A stretch of DNA of 5,452 nt from Planctomycetota bacterium (lineage in GTDB: Bacteria > Planctomycetota > Planctomycetia > Planctomycetales > Planctomycetaceae): contig JAPOLP010000446.1 of the NCBI GenBank assembly GCA_029977045.1, positions 1 to 5,452 of the forward strand, written 5' to 3'. The position numbers and the translations under genes are program-made. Positions 1 to 5,452 of the stretch are shown here, piece by piece (position 1 is the stretch's first letter; each line of letters starts with the position of its first letter). The notes beneath the pieces were generated by a model that had not been told where the DNA came from, ran no database searches, and saw only the letters and a program-made list of their open reading frames with translations.

Positions 1-204
1 ACGGTTGGCGGCGACGAAAAAGCTTCGCCACGCAGACATGACGACATCCTCGGGATCAATTCGCCGAGCGAGCTTTTTCGCCAGCCTCGCACGAGCGAGA
101 GCCGTCAGACGGGCCATGAAGCGGCGAACGAGCAGACTTGCGGCAGCATCGTTGCCGTTCTGCCAGTCGGCCAGCAGCTCGCAATTCGACCTGTCTTCGA
201 GCAT
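1..204 (-). CDS. ECF-type RNA polymerase sigma factor, N-terminal part (runs off the left edge)
   Basis: Reading the minus strand from an ATG at 204 gives 68 open codons to the window edge, with a TGA in frame 12 codons upstream of the ATG. Residues 9-18 (ELLADWQNGN) and 19-40 (an Ala/Leu/Arg-rich helix, DAAASLLVRRF then ARLTALARARL) look like sigma-70 region 2.1. Residues 47-61 (RRIDPEDVVMSAWRS, followed by FF) match the region 2.2 core-binding helix; the DPEDVV block is characteristic of planctomycete ECF sigma factors. A purine-rich AGGA lies 9 bases before the ATG. Regions 2.3-4, which hold the promoter-recognition residues, lie outside the window, so the ECF group cannot be assigned. It is transcribed away from the ferredoxin gene. 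The family role is to direct RNA polymerase to a specific regulon; here the target is unknown. An alternative downstream start (Met30) is less likely because it would remove region 2.1. Confidence 0.78.
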   Translation of the reverse strand, partial: MLEDRSNCELLADWQNGNDAAASLLVRRFMARLTALARARLAKKLARRIDPEDVVMSAWRSFFVAANR

Positions 205-317
205 CCAACTGATTCCTGCCGGCTGTCTTCAGAAAAAGAGGGATTTCAGTGTCCGCGTTCCGAGCCGAATCTGCATTCACCAGACGGAGCTTTGACTCAG
301 TGTTGTCTCTTTCTCTC

Positions 318-323
318 AAGGAG
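318..323 (+). promoter_or_regulatory. Ribosome binding site of the ferredoxin gene
   Basis: AAGGAG sits 7 bases before the ATG at 331. This near-perfect Shine-Dalgarno sequence fixes the start at 331 rather than at the in-frame TTG at 292, which would add 13 residues (TQCCLFLSRSLV and so on) not seen in this ferredoxin family. Confidence 0.8.
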
Positions 324-330
324 TCTGGTT

Positions 331-606
331 ATGGCAATGGTCGTCACCGAGCCGTGTTTTGGCTGCAAGTACACCGATTGCGTTGTCGTCTGCCCGTGCG
401 AGTCGTTTCGCGAGGGCGAATCCATGTTGTTCATCGATCCCGATCACTGCATCGACTGCGAGGCGTGCATTCCTGAATGCCCGGTCGAAGCAATCTACCA
501 CGAGGGTGATGTACCGGAAAAATGGCACGATTACATCGCACTGAATCGAGAAATGGCCGCGGTTTGCCCGCCGATCACTGAGAAGAAGGAACCATTGGGC
601 GAGTGA
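331..606 (+). CDS. fdxA: 7Fe-8S ferredoxin, FdxA / Azotobacter FdI type
   Basis: This 91-residue cytoplasmic electron carrier is expected to hold one [3Fe-4S] and one [4Fe-4S] cluster. Cysteines lie at 9, 12, 17, 21, 23, 40, 43, 46, 50 and 79. By alignment from memory with Azotobacter FdI, C9, C17 and C50 would bind the 3Fe cluster and C21, C40, C43 and C46 the 4Fe cluster, with C12 as the conserved non-ligand. The blocks CKYTDC (12-17), CIDCEACIPECP (40-51) and PITEKKEPL (81-89) are hallmarks of the family. FdI itself is about 106 residues, so the C-terminal tail here is shorter. Two details differ: the free cysteine of FdI near residue 24 appears moved to position 23 (serine at 25), and C79 replaces the usual tryptophan of the 'VWP' segment. 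The gene stands alone, divergent from the sigma factor and convergent with the haem dehydrogenase, so its redox partner is not shown. The family assignment is firm; the cluster type is inferred from spacing. Confidence 0.93.
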   Translation: MAMVVTEPCFGCKYTDCVVVCPCESFREGESMLFIDPDHCIDCEACIPECPVEAIYHEGDVPEKWHDYIALNREMAAVCPPITEKKEPLGE

Positions 607-692
607 TCCCGGACATGGTACGAAACCGTCGAACGGCTCAGGGCAAAGCGGCCTGCGATGGGAGTACTTCAGGCAGGCGAAGGGAGCCCACT

Positions 693-761
693 GCCGTAGA
701 ACGGAATTTATTCCGTTTCACGAGGCTCAGAAGATGAACGGGATGAATCCCGTTCTACGGC
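693..761. repeat. Pair of inverted palindromic repeat units forming a long hairpin
   Basis: Arms 693-717 and 737-761 are inverted copies matching at 22 of 25 positions, separated by 19 bases. Each copy also holds its own perfect palindrome: 700-717 (AACGGAAT, TT, ATTCCGTT) and 737-754 (AACGGGAT, GA, ATCCCGTT). The A-to-G change in one half of the palindrome is matched by T-to-C in the other half, so folding is preserved. The block resembles the dispersed REP-like palindromes of large bacterial genomes, but no genome-wide count was possible. It lies between two convergent genes and could act as a bidirectional terminator or mRNA end-protecting hairpin. It overlaps the last codons and stop codon of the minus-strand gene. 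No T-run follows either side, so it is not a standard intrinsic terminator. Confidence 0.85.
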
Positions 762-3683
762 GACCTGGACGGGGTGCATCAGGTAGGCGAAGAGGTCTCG
801 CTGCTGTTCGGCGGTGAGTGTCTGGAGCTGGTTGTCGGGCATGATGGAAAGTGGCGACGGGGTTTCAGATTCGATTTCAGACAGCTCGATGACGTGCGAG
901 TCGGTGGCGGTCTGGACGGTCAGCGTGCGGTTGTTGCGGGAGCCGACGATGCCGCTCAGGACGCGACCGTCTTTCAGAGTGACGACCGAGACGCGGTAGT
1001 TCGCGGGGACCTGGGCACTCGGGTCGACGACGTTCTGCAGCAGGTAGTCGAGGTTCGCTCGCTGCGAGCCGGTCAGGTCCGGGCCGATCTGCTTACCCTC
1101 GCCGTACAGCTTGTGGCAGTTCGCGCAGGTCTTCTGGAAGAGTGTCCGGCCACTGGCGAGGTCAGCCTGTTTGAGCGTCTCGGGTGAGAGCCTTGTTCGC
1201 AGGTCGGAGATCAATTGCTGACGTTCTTCCGAGGTGTCACGCAGGACGCCCCAGGTTTCGGCGAGACGCTGTGAGAGTTTCTCGTCATTGAACGCGAGGA
1301 TCTGTCGCGCGTGGAGACTCGTCACGTCATCGCGTGGAATCCCGTTGCGTCCATCGCCGAGGTTGTCGAGCAGGGCGGCGACGAAACTCGCACGTGAGAC
1401 GAGAGTGTTCAGGACGGCCTGGCGTTCGCGTGGGTCGAAGCGGCGGTAACTCTCGACGAGTCGCTTGCCGATGGCCGGGTCGTCAAACAGAGCGAGCCCG
1501 CGCGCGGCAGTCGCGTTGAGGACTCGCTCGTTGAGCAGCGATTCGCAGAGTTCCCGCAGATCGTCCGGTCGGGCGTCGATCAATGTCTGCAGTGCGGTCT
1601 GTCGAGTCGGCAGCGGCTGCGTTTCGTCGAGCACCAGCCTGCGAATCTCGCCGAGAGCCCGACCGTCTCCAAAGAGCACGTTCAGTTCGCGGATCAGTTT
1701 CTTAGTTTCGGCGGCTTCGTCGTTTGGATTGGGGATCGATGCCGCGAACGCAGGCCAGGCTTTCGGTTGCGGAGCCTTTCTCCAGCCTTGAAACGCTTCG
1801 CCCAGTCCTGACAGAACGCTTCGTCGCAACGTGGGATCGAGTTTCGCGGCCAGCTCCAGCAGCGAGTTGACGGCGGCTGGTGATGATTCGATCCGGTCGG
1901 CGAGGTTTCGAGTCATCCACTGCAGCGTCAGCGGCCAGCGACAGTTTCGGGCGATCTCAACAAGCGATTGCGGAGCGGACTCGCCGACTGGAATCAGGCC
2001 ATACCAGGTCAGCGCCGGCAGGTACGGATCGGCAGCGAAGCGTTCGTCGGTCACAAGAGCCGCAGCGAGTTTCGCTCGCCTGTCGACCGGCAATCGCTGC
2101 AACGTCGAGGCGAGCTGCAGTTTGACGAGGCCGGACTTGTCGTCGCGGGCCAGGTTTAAGAATGCGTCGTACGTTGCTTTGTCAGTTGGGTAAACCGCGT
2201 CCGGCTGCGGTCCCATCAGCGTGTCGAGGGGCCAGAAGTCGGTGAGCAGCCGGATGGCCCAGACTCGAACGTGCTCGTCGTGGTGGCTCAGCAGTTCTCG
2301 GAGCATCGCTGGGGACGTCTCGCCAGCCTGGTATTGCTGCCAGAGATTCGGCAGCGGGCCGTTGCCCATCAGGCAGCGCGGTGTCAGCAGTTCGGTCTTT
2401 GAAACACGCAATTCCGCTGGCGCGAGGCCATCGTAAGCGATGCGGAAGATGCGGCCGCTGGTTCGATGCACGCCGGCGTGTTCGTGGCACTCGCCGGTGT
2501 CGCTCCAGTCGATCACGTAGGCCGCACCGTCGGGGCCGGTACTCAAGTCCATGCCGCGGAACCAGCGGTCGGCGCTGATGAAGACATCGGCCTGGTGGCG
2601 TCCGACGTAACCGGCGCCTTCGCGTTCGAGCCGTTCGACGTTCGTTCGCAGACCGTGCATGTTCAGCGTGAAGAGCCGGTTGTGGTACTGCTCGGGCCAC
2701 TGGCGGCCCTGATAGATCATCGTGCCGATGTGAGCGTGTCCGCCGCCGTACTCGTTGGCCTTGCCGTCGCGGCTCTCGTGCCACTTGCCGGTCGTGTCGA
2801 AGTGCCAGTGATCGGCGATCGTGTCCAGCCGCTCGTACACGCCGGGGTTCTGGCTGTTGCCGAACGACTCCTTGAAATGAGCCCCCGGCATCGCGTGCCA
2901 CAGGTGCCCGTTGACGGTGTTGATGAAGAACAGTTCGCCGTTCTCGTCCCAGTCATGGCCCCAGGGATTCGTCGTGCCGTGGCAGAGGACTTCGACGACT
3001 TTACGCTCCGGATGAAACCGCCAGATGCCGCCGCGAATCGGAACCCGCTGCTCGTCCGGAGTTCCCGGCACGCCGAGCCGTCCGGGGCACGAATGCCCGC
3101 ATCGGCCATACAGCCAGCCGTCCGGTCCCCAGCGCAGCCCGTTCGCAAAATTGTGATAGTTGGCCTGGGCGACGGTGAATCCATCGAGCACCACCTGCGG
3201 CGGTCCGTCCGGCACGAGATCGCCGTCGGCATCGGGAATGAACAGCACCTGCGGCGGGCACATCAGCCACACGCCGCCGCGTCCGACCTCGACACTGGTC
3301 AGCATCTGCACCTTGTCCGTGAAGACCGTCCGCGATTCCGGAACGCCATCGCGGTCTGCATCCTCGAACACGAGCACACGATCCCGCAGCGACAACTCGA
3401 ATCGCTGTTTGCTCTCGGCGTACGTGTAGTTCTCCGCTATCCACAACCGCCCGCGCCGATCCCACGCCATCGCGATCGGATTCTGCACATCTGGCTCGGC
3501 GGCAAGCACGCCGACCTTGAAGCCATCCGGCACCTGCATCCGCTCTGCCGCTTCCTTTGCCGGCATCAGCGGAATGGAGAGATCGGGCTCGGTGTTGTGT
3601 GGAGTCGGAAAGTCGTCCGCGCTGCCACTGAGTGCTTCGGAAAAAATGATGAGTAACGCGAAGAACCAACGGTGTTTGAGCAT
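708..3683 (-). CDS. Secreted PVC-type dehydrogenase-like protein with HEAT-like middle and C-terminal c-type haem domain
   Basis: The product is 991 residues. Residues 1-22 form a Sec signal peptide (KHR, then FFALLIIF, cleavage likely after SGSA). Residues 45-420 match the Pirellula/Verrucomicrobium membrane-bound dehydrogenase N-terminal domain (TIGR02604 type), a beta-propeller like soluble sugar dehydrogenases: VPDGFKVGVLAAEP (51-64), WDRRGRLWIAENY (74-86), NFANGLRWGPDGWLYG (178-193), TNPWGHDWDENGELF (238-252), GPDGAAYVIDW (383-393), SGRIFRIAY (409-417). Two Asp-rich loops, DADRDG (108-113) and DADGD (151-155), resemble calcium sites. Residues 450-835 are helical and HEAT-like. Residues 841-975 match the family's haem domain (TIGR02603 type): CANCH at 853-857 binds haem c, and Met948 in SIMPD may be the distal ligand. 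The start at ATG 3683 is chosen because it begins the signal peptide; AGGG lies 9 bases upstream. A GTG at 3782 would add 33 residues that bury the signal. The likely role is periplasmic oxidation of a sugar or polyol-like substrate with electron transfer through haem; the substrate is unknown. The last 16 or so residues come from a repeat. Confidence 0.93.
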   Translation of the reverse strand: MLKHRWFFALLIIFSEALSGSADDFPTPHNTEPDLSIPLMPAKEAAERMQVPDGFKVGVLAAEPDVQNPIAMAWDRRGRLWIAENYTYAESKQRFELSLRDRVLVFEDADRDGVPESRTVFTDKVQMLTSVEVGRGGVWLMCPPQVLFIPDADGDLVPDGPPQVVLDGFTVAQANYHNFANGLRWGPDGWLYGRCGHSCPGRLGVPGTPDEQRVPIRGGIWRFHPERKVVEVLCHGTTNPWGHDWDENGELFFINTVNGHLWHAMPGAHFKESFGNSQNPGVYERLDTIADHWHFDTTGKWHESRDGKANEYGGGHAHIGTMIYQGRQWPEQYHNRLFTLNMHGLRTNVERLEREGAGYVGRHQADVFISADRWFRGMDLSTGPDGAAYVIDWSDTGECHEHAGVHRTSGRIFRIAYDGLAPAELRVSKTELLTPRCLMGNGPLPNLWQQYQAGETSPAMLRELLSHHDEHVRVWAIRLLTDFWPLDTLMGPQPDAVYPTDKATYDAFLNLARDDKSGLVKLQLASTLQRLPVDRRAKLAAALVTDERFAADPYLPALTWYGLIPVGESAPQSLVEIARNCRWPLTLQWMTRNLADRIESSPAAVNSLLELAAKLDPTLRRSVLSGLGEAFQGWRKAPQPKAWPAFAASIPNPNDEAAETKKLIRELNVLFGDGRALGEIRRLVLDETQPLPTRQTALQTLIDARPDDLRELCESLLNERVLNATAARGLALFDDPAIGKRLVESYRRFDPRERQAVLNTLVSRASFVAALLDNLGDGRNGIPRDDVTSLHARQILAFNDEKLSQRLAETWGVLRDTSEERQQLISDLRTRLSPETLKQADLASGRTLFQKTCANCHKLYGEGKQIGPDLTGSQRANLDYLLQNVVDPSAQVPANYRVSVVTLKDGRVLSGIVGSRNNRTLTVQTATDSHVIELSEIESETPSPLSIMPDNQLQTLTAEQQRDLFAYLMHPVQVAVERDSSRSSSEPRETE

Positions 3684-3749
3684 CAGAAATAACCCTGGCA
3701 ACAGCCGAACAATCAACGTGTCTGGAGAACGTTGTTTACTGGAGCGACC

Positions 3750-3782
3750 GTGCCGGGAAAACGCAGTGGCGATCCCCGGCAC
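3750..3782. promoter_or_regulatory. Perfect inverted repeat in the divergent control region, candidate operator
   Basis: GTGCCGGG (3750-3757) and CCCGGCAC (3775-3782) are exact reverse complements separated by 17 bases, so arm centres are 25 bases apart, about two and a half helical turns. The repeat lies between the start codons of two exported proteins, 67 bases from the minus-strand ATG and 78 bases from the plus-strand ATG, and ends 10 bases before a candidate -35 box. A smaller 6-bp inverted repeat (CAACGT 3714-3719, ACGTTG 3729-3734) lies nearer the minus-strand gene. A dimeric regulator binding here could control both genes. This is inference from symmetry and position; GC-rich DNA yields such arms by chance now and then. 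Confidence 0.35.
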
Positions 3783-3792
3783 CCATCAATGT

Positions 3793-3820
3793 TTGGGAGT
3801 CCGTTTCGCGTCGGTATGAT
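3793..3820 (+). promoter_or_regulatory. Candidate sigma-70-like promoter of the DUF1501 gene
   Basis: TTGGGA (3793-3798, 4 of 6 to the -35 consensus) and TATGAT (3815-3820, 5 of 6 to the -10 consensus) are 16 bases apart. Transcription would start near 3827, giving a leader of about 34 bases with the ribosome site inside it. No equally good pair was found for the opposite-strand gene. Confidence 0.4.
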
Positions 3821-3847
3821 CGCTCAACGCTTGCGACTCATCCTGCC

Positions 3848-3854
3848 AGGGGAG
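3848..3854 (+). promoter_or_regulatory. Ribosome binding site of the DUF1501 gene
   Basis: AGGGGAG lies 6 bases before the ATG at 3861. It decides the start over the upstream in-frame ATG/GTG-type options at 3732, 3789 and 3816, none of which would leave the Tat signal near the N-terminus. Confidence 0.75.
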
Positions 3855-3860
3855 TGGACG

Positions 3861-5273
3861 ATGCTGAGGATTCCCGGAACGGGCTCACGATTCTGCGATG
3901 GAATTTCGCGAAGAAGCTGGCTGCAGATTGGCTCGCTGGGACTCGGCGGATTGTCGCTGCCGGGCATTCTGAAAGCTGAAGCGGAATCGTCGCGGCCGCG
4001 CCGGTTGAAGGGCATTATCAATATCCTGCTGCCCGGCGGACCGTCGCACCTGGACATGTACGATTTGAAGCCGCTGGCTCCGTCGGAAATCCGCGGCGAG
4101 TTTCAGCCGATCGCGACGAACGTGCCCGGCATCGAAATCTGCGAACTGATGCCTCGGCTGGCCGGCATGGCAGACCGGCTGACACTGGTTCGATCGTTGA
4201 TGGGCTTTCGCAACGACCACAATCTTCACTGGTGCTCGACCGGCTGGGAGTCACATCCGGCGATGCCGTCGTCGCCGATCATCGCCGGCTTTCCGCCCGG
4301 AGACTGGCCGTCGCTGGGAGCGATCCTCTCAAAGTCGTTCGGCCCGCGCGTGCCCGGAGTTCCGCCGTCTGTCGATCTGAGTCCGATTGATGCCGATGCG
4401 CGATTCATTCTGCGGACACCGCCCGGACAGCCGGGCTATCTGGGAGCGGCTCACTCGGCGTTTGAAGTTGCCGCCGTCGATCGCAAAAACATCATGCTCA
4501 ACGGCGCGAGCCTCAACCGGCTGACCGATCGCCGATCGCTGCTGGCCAGCTTCGACCGCTTTCGCCGCTCGGCGGACAGGCCCGAGTTCATCGCGGGCCT
4601 CGACGAATTCCACAAGCAGGCTTTCGAGGTTCTGACGTCGTCGCGGCTGGCCGACGCACTCGATCTGAGCAACGAGAGCGACTCGATCCGCAGCCGCTAC
4701 GCGCTCGACCAGACGTTCCCGAACGAACGCGAAGGCCGCACGCTGCTCGATCAGTTTCTGCTGGCTCGCCGAGTCATCGAAGCGGGAGCCCGGTGCGTCA
4801 CACTGTCGTTCACTCGCTGGCCGTTCGGCCGGATGCTGACCGGGGACTACAACTGGGACTGGCACAAAGACAACTTCAACGAAGCCCGCGGCGCGTTGCC
4901 GCTGTTCGACATTGGCCTCTCAGCACTGCTGCAGGATCTGATCGACCGCGACCTGATCGACGAAGTCGCCGTCGTCGCCTGGGGCGAATTCGGTCGCACT
5001 CCGAAGATCAACTCGAACGCCGGACGAGATCACTGGCCGAAAGTCGGCGGTGCTTTGATCGCAGGTGGCGGAATGCACTGCGGCCAGGTCATCGGCTCAA
5101 CAACCCGCTGGGGCGAAGAACCACTTGATCGACCTGTCCACTTTCGCGAAATCTTCGCGTCGCTCTATCAGCGACTGGGCATCGACGTCAAAACAACTCA
5201 GTTCAACGACCTCGCCGGTCGCCCGCAGTACCTCGTTGGAGACGCGCGTCCAATGCCCGAACTGGTCGGTTAG
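3861..5273 (+). CDS. DUF1501 family protein, Tat-exported, alkaline phosphatase/sulfatase-like fold
   Basis: The product is 470 residues, a usual length for DUF1501. A twin-arginine signal is visible: SRRSWLQ at 16-22, then a Gly/Leu-rich stretch (IGSLGLGGLSLPGIL, 23-37) with cleavage possibly after the AEA at 39-41. Family blocks follow in order: LLPGGPSHLDMYDLKP (56-71), EIRGEFQPIATNVPGI (76-91), RNDHN (117-121), SLGAILS (151-157), LTDRRSLLASFDR (221-233), AFEVLTSSRLADALDLS (254-270), DQFLLARRVIEAGARCVTLSF (297-317), VVAWGEFGRTPKIN (371-384), GRDHWP (388-393), DRPVHFREIFASLY (423-436) and LAGRPQYLV (451-459). The Asp and His residues in GGPSHLD, NDHN, DWH (333-335) and GRDHW are the likely metal ligands if it follows the alkaline phosphatase superfamily. 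The activity of DUF1501 proteins is not established. In planctomycetes these genes often sit beside DUF1549/DUF1553 cytochrome genes; here the neighbour is a divergent haem dehydrogenase instead. Confidence 0.93.
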   Translation: MLRIPGTGSRFCDGISRRSWLQIGSLGLGGLSLPGILKAEAESSRPRRLKGIINILLPGGPSHLDMYDLKPLAPSEIRGEFQPIATNVPGIEICELMPRLAGMADRLTLVRSLMGFRNDHNLHWCSTGWESHPAMPSSPIIAGFPPGDWPSLGAILSKSFGPRVPGVPPSVDLSPIDADARFILRTPPGQPGYLGAAHSAFEVAAVDRKNIMLNGASLNRLTDRRSLLASFDRFRRSADRPEFIAGLDEFHKQAFEVLTSSRLADALDLSNESDSIRSRYALDQTFPNEREGRTLLDQFLLARRVIEAGARCVTLSFTRWPFGRMLTGDYNWDWHKDNFNEARGALPLFDIGLSALLQDLIDRDLIDEVAVVAWGEFGRTPKINSNAGRDHWPKVGGALIAGGGMHCGQVIGSTTRWGEEPLDRPVHFREIFASLYQRLGIDVKTTQFNDLAGRPQYLVGDARPMPELVG

Positions 5274-5298
5274 TTTGCGTTGGTCGGGTTGCGTCTCC

Positions 5299-5411
5299 GT
5301 AGGCTGGATCGAGGAGCGTAGCGACGCTGTTCCGGCATTGATCAGTCTTTGGACATCGATGCGTAAACCTTCTCGAATTGCCGGAGCGGTGCTCCGCTTG
5401 ATCCGGCCTAC
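5299..5411. repeat. Second pair of inverted structured repeats downstream of the DUF1501 gene
   Basis: Copy 1 (5299-5339, plus) begins GTAGGCTGGATCGAG and ends TTCCGGCATT. Copy 2 (5376-5411, read on minus) begins GTAGGCCGGATCAAG and ends CTCCGGCAATT. The ends agree, whereas the centres differ in sequence but each forms a small hairpin: AGCGT/ACGCT around 5315-5328 and CGGAGC/GCTCCG at 5382-5396. The two copies can also pair with each other into a long imperfect hairpin across a 36-base spacer. The pair begins 26 bases after the DUF1501 stop and could end or protect that transcript. This is likely a dispersed repeat family, unrelated in sequence to the one at 693-761. Confidence 0.7.
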
Positions 5412-5440
5412 AAGTTTCAGACAGCTCTCCGGAGTCTCCG

Positions 5441-5452
5441 ATGCACCCGTCG
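5441..5452 (+). CDS. Possible start of a further gene (first four codons only)
   Basis: An ATG at 5441 follows GGAG (5431-5434) with a 6-base gap, the same arrangement as in the DUF1501 gene, and reads MHPS to the window edge. It lies 167 bases after the DUF1501 stop, beyond the repeat pair. Nothing about the product can be said; the call rests only on the ribosome site and could be chance. Confidence 0.3.

Noticed and set aside
5..319. Open frames on both strands over the left end (5-295 plus, 56-319 minus)
   Set aside because: Their products are Ser/Arg-rich and match nothing, while a third frame over the same bases reads as sigma factor region 2.
292..320. TTGACT at 292-297 as a -35 box for the ferredoxin gene
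   Set aside because: No acceptable -10 box lies 16-18 bases downstream; that region overlaps the ribosome binding site.
651..678. GCCTGC/GCAGGC inverted repeat as a ferredoxin terminator
   Set aside because: The stem is only 6 bp, the loop is 16 bases and there is no T-run; chance is a sufficient explanation.
2466..3656. A 396-codon plus-strand open frame antisense to the haem dehydrogenase
   Set aside because: It lies wholly inside a well-supported gene on the other strand, its product is low-complexity in Ala, Val, Arg and His without recognisable domains, and such long antisense frames are expected in GC-rich DNA.
3684..3782. N-terminal extension of the haem dehydrogenase from a GTG at 3782
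   Set aside because: It would place 33 polar residues before the signal peptide and run through the divergent control region.
3732..3860. N-terminal extension of the DUF1501 protein from 3732
   Set aside because: The strong ribosome site before 3861 and the Tat motif 16 residues after that ATG favour the shorter form.
1..5452. Mobile element, CRISPR array, tRNA/rRNA, defence cassette or prophage genes
   Set aside because: No transposase or integrase motifs, spaced direct repeats, tRNA-like folds or defence domains were seen; the coding content is ordinary planctomycete housekeeping and catabolic families.

Overview
The window looks like chromosomal DNA from a member of the Planctomycetota. 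The base composition is GC-rich. Three of the four recognisable proteins belong to families typical of that phylum: a very large secreted dehydrogenase-like protein with a C-terminal haem domain, a Tat-exported DUF1501 protein, and an ECF sigma factor with the planctomycete-style 'RRIDPEDVV..A.RSFF' region 2. All calls come from reading the sequence; no database search was run, and genus or species cannot be given.

Layout from left to right. (1) Positions 1-204, minus strand: the first 68 codons of an ECF sigma factor that runs off the left edge. (2) A 126-bp divergent spacer, then positions 331-606, plus strand: a small Azotobacter FdI/FdxA-type ferredoxin with a 7Fe-8S cysteine pattern. (3) A short convergent gap, then a large double palindrome (693-761) that overlaps the 3' end of the next gene. 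(4) Positions 708-3683, minus strand: a 991-residue secreted protein with an N-terminal Pirellula/Verrucomicrobium-type dehydrogenase (beta-propeller) domain, a helical HEAT-like middle and a CxxCH cytochrome domain. (5) A 177-bp divergent control region (3684-3860) with a perfect 8-bp-arm inverted repeat and a candidate promoter. (6) Positions 3861-5273, plus strand: a Tat-exported DUF1501 protein of 470 residues. (7) A tail (5274-5452) with a second, different pair of inverted structured repeats, and possibly the first four codons of another gene at 5441.

The haem dehydrogenase and the DUF1501 protein are both predicted to be exported and share one divergent control region. They may therefore be co-regulated parts of one extracytoplasmic catabolic or redox function, as such families often are in planctomycetes; the substrate cannot be told from sequence. 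The ferredoxin is cytoplasmic and shows no direct link to them.

The most unusual observation is that the last 16 or so codons and the stop codon of the haem dehydrogenase are supplied by the palindromic repeat pair. The two repeat units differ by compensating changes that keep each palindrome perfect. I saw no RNA genes, CRISPR array, insertion sequence, defence system or clear new multi-gene system.
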